This document shows positions 58,480-64,000 of a stretch of DNA of 64,000 bases, piece after piece. Position 1 is the first letter of the stretch; every line of letters begins with the position of its first letter. The notes below the pieces were generated by a model. It was given only the letters and a program-made list of their open reading frames with translations. It did not search any database and was not told the DNA's origin. This DNA comes from an uncultured Oscillospiraceae bacterium (lineage in GTDB: Bacteria > Bacillota > Clostridia > Oscillospirales > Oscillospiraceae). Both the position numbers and the translations under genes were made by a program. The stretch lies in contig CAKTOF010000009.1 in the NCBI GenBank assembly GCA_934589675.1, positions 26,024-90,023 of the forward strand, given 5' to 3'.

Positions 58480-59403
58480 ATGATCGACTTCAAACACCCC
58501 ACGCTGGAAGACCGCCAATGGGCGGAGGACATTCTGTTTCAAACGGGTACGCGCAGCTGTGAGGACACGTTTCTCGTGCTCTACACTTGGCAGCACGCCT
58601 ACGGCATCCACATCGCGCGCATGGGCGATTTTCTCATCGGCTATATGTCCGGCGCGCACGGCACGGCGTACCTTTACCCCATGGGCCGCGGCGACGTCAG
58701 GCCCGTCATCGAAGCGCTCCATGAAGACGCAAAAGAGCGCGGCGCGCTGCCGTTTCGGCTCATCTGCGTCACGCCGGAGATGCAAAAGACGCTCGACGAG
58801 ACGTTCCCCGGCCGCTTCACCTACCAGTCCGACCGCGACAGCTTCGACTACGTCTACGCCATCGACAAGCTGTGCGACCTGACGGGCAAGAAGCTCCAGT
58901 CCAAGCGCAACCACATCAACCGCTTCGTGCAGAACTTCCCGGACTGGACAGCCGAGCCCGTCACGGGCGAAAACATCGCGCAGTGCCTCGAGGTCGAGCG
59001 CCGCTGGCAGCTCGACGCCGCGGCCGACACCGTCGCCGGAAGCGAGGAGGAGGAGGACCAGAAGGACGAGGACGTCGCGCTCCACACCGCCATGCGCGAA
59101 TTTGACGCGCTCGGCCTCGAGGGCATCCTCATCCACGCCGGCGGCAATCCCGTCGCCTTCGCGCTCGGCAAGCAGGTCAGCGCGGACAGCTACAACATCC
59201 ACTTTGAAAAGGCCGACGCGAACATCCAGGGCAGCTACGCCATCGTCAACCGCGAGTACGCCCGCTGGATCCGGGAAAATTACCCGTCCGTGCAGTGGAT
59301 CAACCGCGAGGACGACATGGGCGTCGAGGGCCTGCGCAAGGCCAAGGAGTCCTATCACCCCGATTTTCTCATCGAAAAGCACACCGCCTTCTGGCAGGAG
59401 TGA
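58480..59403 (+). CDS. DUF2156-type acyltransferase-like protein
   Basis: A 307-residue protein with the two-lobed GNAT fold of phosphatidylglycerol lysyltransferase C-terminal domains. Typical blocks are KLQSKRNHINRF and the late NREYARWIRENYPSVQWINREDDMG. No membrane helices are present, so it may use a soluble acceptor. The next gene is also a GNAT. Confidence 0.75.
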   Translation: MIDFKHPTLEDRQWAEDILFQTGTRSCEDTFLVLYTWQHAYGIHIARMGDFLIGYMSGAHGTAYLYPMGRGDVRPVIEALHEDAKERGALPFRLICVTPEMQKTLDETFPGRFTYQSDRDSFDYVYAIDKLCDLTGKKLQSKRNHINRFVQNFPDWTAEPVTGENIAQCLEVERRWQLDAAADTVAGSEEEEDQKDEDVALHTAMREFDALGLEGILIHAGGNPVAFALGKQVSADSYNIHFEKADANIQGSYAIVNREYARWIRENYPSVQWINREDDMGVEGLRKAKESYHPDFLIEKHTAFWQE

Positions 59404-59407
59404 CCCC

Positions 59408-59438
59408 AAAACCCCTGCCGGGCATCCGGCAGGGGTTT
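59408..59438 (+). terminator. Terminator after the DUF2156 gene
   Basis: A 13-bp AAACCCCTGCCGG stem ends in TTT. Confidence 0.8.
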
Positions 59439-59474
59439 GTTCTAGGCAAAATTTTACATTCAGGAGGGACGGCT

Positions 59475-60353
59475 ATGTTCACCATGCGGCGGTCGACCGA
59501 CGCCGACATCCCGCGCGAGCGCGAGCTCTGGCGCATGTCCTTCGGCGACGACTGGGACTACATCGACACCTATTATGACCACACGCACGACCCGGACTGG
59601 TGCGTCGTGCTCGAGGACGAGGACGGCGTCGTGCAGACGATGCTCATCGGCTTCCCCGTGCAGCAGACGCTGCCGGACGGAGCGGCGCTCCCGGCCATTT
59701 ATTACTACGCCCTCGGCACCGACCCGGCCGTGCGCGGCCGCGGCTACGGGCGGGCGCTGTTCCGCTACGCAGAAAAGACATTTTCAGGCGAGGGGCGGCC
59801 GGTCATGACGCTGCTGCCGGGCGAGATGTCGCTTTATGACTTTTTCCTGAGCATCGGCTACGACGACCGGAATTTCTTCATCCGCCGCCTGGAAACATCG
59901 CGCGCCGAGCTGCCCGCCCCGGAGGGCGCGGCGGAGCCGGCAGGCCCCGCGGAGTACAACGCCCTGCGCGAGCGGTACCTCGCCGGGTCTTATCACCTGT
60001 CGTTTGACGACGCCTACATCCGCCACCAGAAAAACGTCGCCCGCCTCTACCGCGGCGACCTTTTGAGACTCGCGTTTTCCGACACGGACGGCTGCGCGAG
60101 CGTGGAGTACGCAGGCGGCGGCACGCTGCTCGTCAAGGAGCTGCTCGTCCCGGCCGGCCGCACGACGGCCGCGCTGGCCGCCATCGCCGAGCGCTTCCCG
60201 TGCGAAAATCTCGTCGTGAACCTCCCGGCCATGCCGGGCTTCGACGAGCTGGGCAGCCTCGCGCCCTACGGCGTGACGCACTGGATGGACGGCGAGCAGG
60301 AAAAGCTGCTGTCCGGAAGGAAAGACGGCTACCTCGGCCTCGCCCTCGACTGA
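59475..60353 (+). CDS. GNAT family N-acetyltransferase
   Basis: A 292-residue protein. Residues about 1-140 form a GNAT domain with the acetyl-CoA loop RGRGYGRALF; the C-terminal half resembles the second domain of Eis-type enzymes (AGRTTAALAAIAERFPCENLVVNLP). The acceptor is unknown. AGGAGGGACGG precedes the ATG at 59475. Confidence 0.8.
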   Translation: MFTMRRSTDADIPRERELWRMSFGDDWDYIDTYYDHTHDPDWCVVLEDEDGVVQTMLIGFPVQQTLPDGAALPAIYYYALGTDPAVRGRGYGRALFRYAEKTFSGEGRPVMTLLPGEMSLYDFFLSIGYDDRNFFIRRLETSRAELPAPEGAAEPAGPAEYNALRERYLAGSYHLSFDDAYIRHQKNVARLYRGDLLRLAFSDTDGCASVEYAGGGTLLVKELLVPAGRTTAALAAIAERFPCENLVVNLPAMPGFDELGSLAPYGVTHWMDGEQEKLLSGRKDGYLGLALD

Positions 60354-60384
60354 CGGCCGCGCGCCGCCGGACGCGCACCCGTAG

Positions 60385-60403
60385 GGGCGGATACCATCCG
60401 CCC
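60385..60403. repeat. Short GGGCGGAT palindrome
   Basis: GGGCGGAT-ACC-ATCCGCCC is a small non-coding hairpin downstream of the GNAT gene. It begins a 570-base intergenic stretch that otherwise holds only the two dispersed repeats. Confidence 0.5.
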
Positions 60404-60460
60404 GCCGGCCTGCGCCCGCCGCGTCTGCACCGCGCCGATTTCCGCCCTGCGCCTTCCGAA

Positions 60461-60607
60461 AGGCTCCCCTGAAAGGGGAGCTGTCGCCGGAGGCGACTGA
60501 GAGGTTCAAAAGCTCTCGTTTTGCAGAGCGCGCCCGAAATTTGCCGCCGCAAAAACCTCTCCGTCACGGCCGTACCGGCCGTGCCACCTCCCCTTTCAGG
60601 GGAGGCT
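60461..60607 (+). repeat. Dispersed palindromic repeat, copy 2
   Basis: The order is the CTCCCC/GGGGAG hairpin, CTGTCGCC/GGCGACTGA hairpin, interior, then CACGGCC/GGCCGTG and CCTCCCC/GGGGAGG hairpins. The interior matches copy 1 when reversed, including the TTTGCCGCCGCAAAAA stretch. Confidence 0.85.
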
Positions 60608-60660
60608 TTGGCGCATGCTCCTGTTTCGCCGCGCCAATTACGGCACGCGCCCACCGCAAG

Positions 60661-60821
60661 GCCCCCTTGTGCAAAGGGGGCTGTCGGCGGAGCCGACTGG
60701 GGGATTGTAGGGTCGGACGGAGCACAAGGCCATCGTCAGAACGAACCCTTCCGCAAGCCCTCAAGCCTACAACCCCTCCGTCACGCCTAACGGCGTGCCA
60801 CCTCCCCTTGCACAGGGGAGG
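60661..60821 (+). repeat. Dispersed palindromic repeat, copy 3
   Basis: The terminal modules are the same as in copy 2 (CCCCCTT/AAGGGGG, TGTCGGCGGAGCCGACTG, and GTGCCACCTCCCC), but the interior is different, so the ends are the conserved part. It is 53 bases from copy 2 in the same orientation. Confidence 0.8.
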
Positions 60822-60925
60822 TATTGGGGCGCGGCGCAGGCTTTCGCCCATGCTGTCACCCCCTACATGGCCGCGCGCCTCGATTCCGTCTCACTCCCAC
60901 ACATCGCCCGCAAAGGAGACTCCCT

Positions 60926-62857
60926 ATGAAAAAGCAAATCGCGTCCACTGCTCTCATCTGCGCGCTGCTGCTGACGGCCTTTCTGGTGCCGGCGTGCGCG
61001 GCGGAGGTCGGGTTTTCCGACGTGCCGGAGGGGAGCGCGTTTTATGACAACGTCCGTCAGGCCGTCGAGTCCGGCGTGATGGTCGGGCAGACGCCGGAGC
61101 GCTTCGGCGTGCGCGGGCAGCTGACGCGGCTGGCGGCGCTCATCATCGCCTGCCGCGTGAATGGGATCTACGAGACGGGCAAGCCCCCCGTGCTCACGGA
61201 CGAGAGCGGGGACTACCTCGCCCCGTGCCTTGCCTACGCCGAGCAGCACGGGCTCACCGTGCCGTTTGAGTCCGTGACCGGCGCCGTGACGCGCGCGGAG
61301 ATGGCCGCGCTGCTCGGCAGCGCGCTGCCGGACGCGGCGCTTGCGCCGATCAACTCCGTCGCGGACGACAGCCTGCCGGACATCCGGCTCTCCGACGAAT
61401 TCGGCCCCGCCGTTTACCGGCTCTACCGCGCGGGCGTGCTCACCGGCTCCGACGCGGCCGGGTCGTTCCGGCCGGATGCGACGATCTCGCGCGGCGCGGC
61501 CGCGGCCATCGCCACGCGCCTGCTGCAGCCGGAGCTGCGCAAAACGCTCTCTTTTTACGAGAGCGAGACGCACACCGAAACGCTCGCGGGCGGCGGCAGG
61601 CTGACCGCCTTCACCGCGAGCGTCGGCAACGGCGACACCGTGACCTTCGGCTCGCTCAAGGGTGCAAAGCCGGGCACGGCCGTCGCCGAGTTCACCGTCC
61701 CGGGCGGGATGCTCTACACGACGGACGGCTCGGGCTGGCACAAGACGCTGCTCACGGCCGGGACGTATGACGGCGCGTCGCTCTTCGTGCTCGACGCGTC
61801 GGACGGCCGGTCGTACATGGGGTATCTGCCGCAGTCGTGGACGGAGCTCGGTAGCGGCTCGCGCCGGTTTGAGCCGGGGCAGAACGGCTATCTTTCCGTC
61901 ACGGAGGCCGGCGGCGGCTTCACCGTCGCCATGATCGCAATGACGACCGATTCGCGCGCGCAGGCGGAGTTCACGCTCGTCTCGGGCAGGGCGCGGCTTT
62001 TGGACTGGGCGCGCGCGGGCTGCGACCGGCTCTGGAACACCTATGCAAACACCGGCTCGGGCCGGTGGTGCAGCGATGGGTACTACTGGCCGTCGCCTTC
62101 GACGTATGAGCCGTCGGGCGAGAACATTTTCTACGCGATGACGGACGCGTACCTCTGCCGCAGCATGCTCGCCCTGACGGGCTACGACCGGCTGGCCTAC
62201 GACCTCGGCGCGGCCATGATGGACGTCATGGCGCAGCGCCAGAACGAACAGGGCTACTTCCCAACGCTGCCCGAGAGCACCTGGCTGTCCGGCGACTACG
62301 GCGTCGGCGCGGGCTTTTACGACACGCGCTTCAACACCGACCTTGTGCAGATGTTTTTAGACGCGTATGAATGCTACGGCCTTCCGCGCTTTCGCGCGGC
62401 GCTCGACCGGTACATCGACTTCTACACCGGCTACGCCGCCTCGCACCACAGCGAGACATCCTCCGGCGGCTGGCTCGTCTGGGACTATGACGACGCCTCG
62501 GGCGGCCACCGGACGCACACGTCGCTCAACCACCAGCTATCCGAGGCGCTTTTGCTCTTCCATCTGGCCGACAGCCTCGGCCGCAGCGACCTGACCGAGC
62601 TCGGCGACCGGCTGCTGCTGGCCGTCACGGACACGGCGAGAAGCTGGGTGCGCGCGGACTCGAACCTCCACTACGGCGTCTACCCGAACGGCAGCTACGG
62701 CGGGCAGGACTATCCGTACCTGACGTACAACGACCTGTACGACATGCAGGCGTATCTGCAAAAAGCCCGCGGCGCGCGCAGCAGCGCGCTCGACACGCTC
62801 ATGGCCGCCAAGCTCCGCTGGATGCAGAAAAACGGCGTCACCGGATATAAAAAATAA
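60926..62857 (+). CDS. S-layer homology protein with alpha-toroid C-terminal domain
   Basis: A 643-residue secreted protein. A signal peptide covers about 1-26 (KKQIASTALICALLLTAFL). SLH-type repeats follow (GFSDVPEGSAFYDNVRQAV and a later GVLTGSDAAGSFRPDATISR), then a beta-rich region to about 350. The C-terminal 285 residues form helical hairpins with aromatic motifs (YYWPSPSTYEPSGENIFY, TSLNHQLSEALLLFHLAD), reminiscent of D-glucuronyl epimerase or glycosidase toroids. It is probably anchored to wall polymers; enzymatic function is unproven. Confidence 0.75.
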   Translation: MKKQIASTALICALLLTAFLVPACAAEVGFSDVPEGSAFYDNVRQAVESGVMVGQTPERFGVRGQLTRLAALIIACRVNGIYETGKPPVLTDESGDYLAPCLAYAEQHGLTVPFESVTGAVTRAEMAALLGSALPDAALAPINSVADDSLPDIRLSDEFGPAVYRLYRAGVLTGSDAAGSFRPDATISRGAAAAIATRLLQPELRKTLSFYESETHTETLAGGGRLTAFTASVGNGDTVTFGSLKGAKPGTAVAEFTVPGGMLYTTDGSGWHKTLLTAGTYDGASLFVLDASDGRSYMGYLPQSWTELGSGSRRFEPGQNGYLSVTEAGGGFTVAMIAMTTDSRAQAEFTLVSGRARLLDWARAGCDRLWNTYANTGSGRWCSDGYYWPSPSTYEPSGENIFYAMTDAYLCRSMLALTGYDRLAYDLGAAMMDVMAQRQNEQGYFPTLPESTWLSGDYGVGAGFYDTRFNTDLVQMFLDAYECYGLPRFRAALDRYIDFYTGYAASHHSETSSGGWLVWDYDDASGGHRTHTSLNHQLSEALLLFHLADSLGRSDLTELGDRLLLAVTDTARSWVRADSNLHYGVYPNGSYGGQDYPYLTYNDLYDMQAYLQKARGARSSALDTLMAAKLRWMQKNGVTGYKK

Positions 62858-62895
62858 AAAAATTCGGGATGGCACCTGCCGTCCCGAATTTTTTT
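62858..62895 (+). terminator. Terminator after the SLH gene
   Basis: A 13-bp AAAAAATTCGGGA stem with a TTTTTT end; its symmetry makes it bidirectional. Confidence 0.85.
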
Positions 62896-62958
62896 GGAAC
62901 CAACCCGCCCGATTTTGCGTCTTGATAGTAGAAAGGCACAACAAGGAGGCGCGTCCAT

Positions 62959-63771
62959 ATGAAATACAAGCTGCTGTGCGCGGCGCTCGCGCTGGCGCTT
63001 CTGCTCACCGGCTGCGCGGCCGTGCTGCCGTCTGACGAGCCGGTTTCGCCGGCCGCGGGCGCGCAGCCCGACGCGTCCGCGCCCGACACGCCGGATGAGC
63101 CCGCCGCGCCGGAGGAGCCCGACGCGGCCATGCTGACCGGCACGGTCGTGCAGGTCGATTCTTCTGTGTTCCTGCTCGCGGCGGACGACGGGCTGTACGC
63201 CGTCACGCTGGACGCGCCCATTCTGAGCGCGGACGGCCGGCAGACGGACGCCGCCGTGGAAAACGGGATGCGCGTGGCCGTGTACTATTCCGGCTCGGTC
63301 GCGGAAATCTATCCCGCCCGCCCGGACGGCGTGACGGACGTGCAGATCTTATCCGACGCGGACGACCGCGTGGGGCTGTATCTGCGCGCGCTCGACGACC
63401 TGTGGGGCGAGGACACGGCGCTCAACGAGGAGCTTTCGTACCTCGCGTTCAATCTGAACGGCGCGGCGAACCTCTCCGCGGGCGAAAAGGCGGCGTTTTC
63501 GTACCTCGCCGCCGGAAAATACGGCCTGACGCCCGTCACCGGCACGTTCGACGAGCTGTGCGGCGAGGGCTACATCGACCGCGACGCGCTCTATTTTGAA
63601 AACGGCCTTCTGATCGAGCTGACCGTCTGCGAGGAAACGGAGGACGGCTTCACCTTCGACCTCACGAAGTGGCGCGGCGGCCTGGCCGCGTACACATACT
63701 ACGGCTGCACCGCCGCGCGCAGCGCGGACGGCAGCTGGACCTACGAGGTCGGCGCGGAAATGATCTCCTGA
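62959..63771 (+). CDS. Lipoprotein of unknown function
   Basis: A 270-residue protein with a lipobox LLTGC at about 15-19, a Pro/Ala/Asp-rich linker to about 57, then a beta-barrel-like segment (LTGTVVQVDSSVFLLAADDG) and an acidic C-terminal domain. It should sit on the outer face of the membrane. AAGGAGG precedes the start. Confidence 0.8.
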   Translation: MKYKLLCAALALALLLTGCAAVLPSDEPVSPAAGAQPDASAPDTPDEPAAPEEPDAAMLTGTVVQVDSSVFLLAADDGLYAVTLDAPILSADGRQTDAAVENGMRVAVYYSGSVAEIYPARPDGVTDVQILSDADDRVGLYLRALDDLWGEDTALNEELSYLAFNLNGAANLSAGEKAAFSYLAAGKYGLTPVTGTFDELCGEGYIDRDALYFENGLLIELTVCEETEDGFTFDLTKWRGGLAAYTYYGCTAARSADGSWTYEVGAEMIS

Positions 63772-63784
63772 CATCACTCCACAC

Positions 63785-63811
63785 GGCGCCCCCCACGGGG
63801 CGCCTTTTTTT
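63785..63811 (+). terminator. Terminator after the lipoprotein gene
   Basis: A GGCGCCCC stem with GGGGCGCC is followed by seven T. Confidence 0.85.
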
Positions 63812-63860
63812 GCGCCCCGCGGCAGCCGGCTGCGGCGATTAAGCGCCGGCGCCCAAAATA

Positions 63861-64000
63861 CCTCCCCTGTGTAAGGGGAGGTGGCACGGCCGTAAGGCCG
63901 TGACGGAGGGGTTGGCGGGACGCGCCGCATATTTCGGGCGCGCACTGCGAGCTTTCAGCTCCAACCCCTCAGTCAGCTGACGCTGACAGCTCCCCTTACA
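63861..64000 (-). repeat. Dispersed palindromic repeat, copy 4 (runs off the window)
   Basis: It has the same module order as copy 1 (CCTCCCC/GGGGAGG, GGCACGGCC/GGCCGTGAC, interior with TTTCGGGCGCGC, then CAGTCAGC/GCTGACAG and CTCCCC). The final hairpin is cut by the window end. Confidence 0.8.

Overview
The window looks like chromosome of a high-GC member of the Clostridia, most like the Oscillospiraceae/Ruminococcaceae group. This is inference from the Firmicutes-type divIVA-sepF-ylmE cluster, a T-box in front of ileS, strong AGGAGG ribosome sites, GC-rich codon use with alanine-rich proteins, and dispersed palindromic repeats of about 145 bp. No 16S gene is present to settle the taxonomy.

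Left host flank (1-6765): the C-terminal part of an oligopeptide-binding protein, a one-domain GlmU-like nucleotidyltransferase, mnmA translationally coupled to an unusual zinc-ribbon/TPR/LRR/solute-binding-like fusion protein, and a divergently transcribed MATE exporter.

Prophage (6766-39355, about 32.6 kb): a complete-looking HK97-type siphovirus is integrated in the 3' part of a tRNA-Tyr gene. A 58-bp direct repeat marks attL and attR, and the functional tRNA lies at attR. The leftward lysogeny module holds the integrase, a small protein, a zinc-ribbon DEDDh exonuclease and a self-cleaving-type CI repressor. Rightward early genes include several small HTH and ribbon-helix-helix regulators, a replication initiator, a DnaB helicase, ParA and ParB, small zinc proteins, SSB and a HUH replication protein; a hicA-hicB toxin-antitoxin pair faces left among them. 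After a strong terminator come HNH endonuclease, terminase, portal, ClpP-like protease, capsid, connectors, tail genes with a programmed -1 frameshift, tape measure, baseplate and fibre genes, a small hydrophobic peptide locus resembling a type I toxin, holin-type proteins and an amidase.

The most interesting prophage signals are four dispersed 17-bp palindromes, all fitting GTGYCC-RAWTY-GGRCAC, which could be ParB centromere/operator sites; the peptide locus whose Shine-Dalgarno is buried in a 10-bp hairpin and whose flanks form long inverted repeats; and a hairpin cluster directly upstream of the HUH gene that could be a rolling-circle origin.

Right host flank (39356-64000): tRNA-Tyr and tRNA-Thr under one leftward promoter, a LysM/GH18 spore-type hydrolase, two uncharacterised genes, then a long leftward cluster of RNA-modification, mismatch-repair and division genes (miaB, mutS, CPBP protease, mutL, miaA, hfq, HlyD-like, ylmE, sepF, divIVA, T-box, ileS). 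It is followed by rightward genes for membrane, acetyltransferase, S-layer and lipoprotein functions, interrupted by the palindromic repeats.
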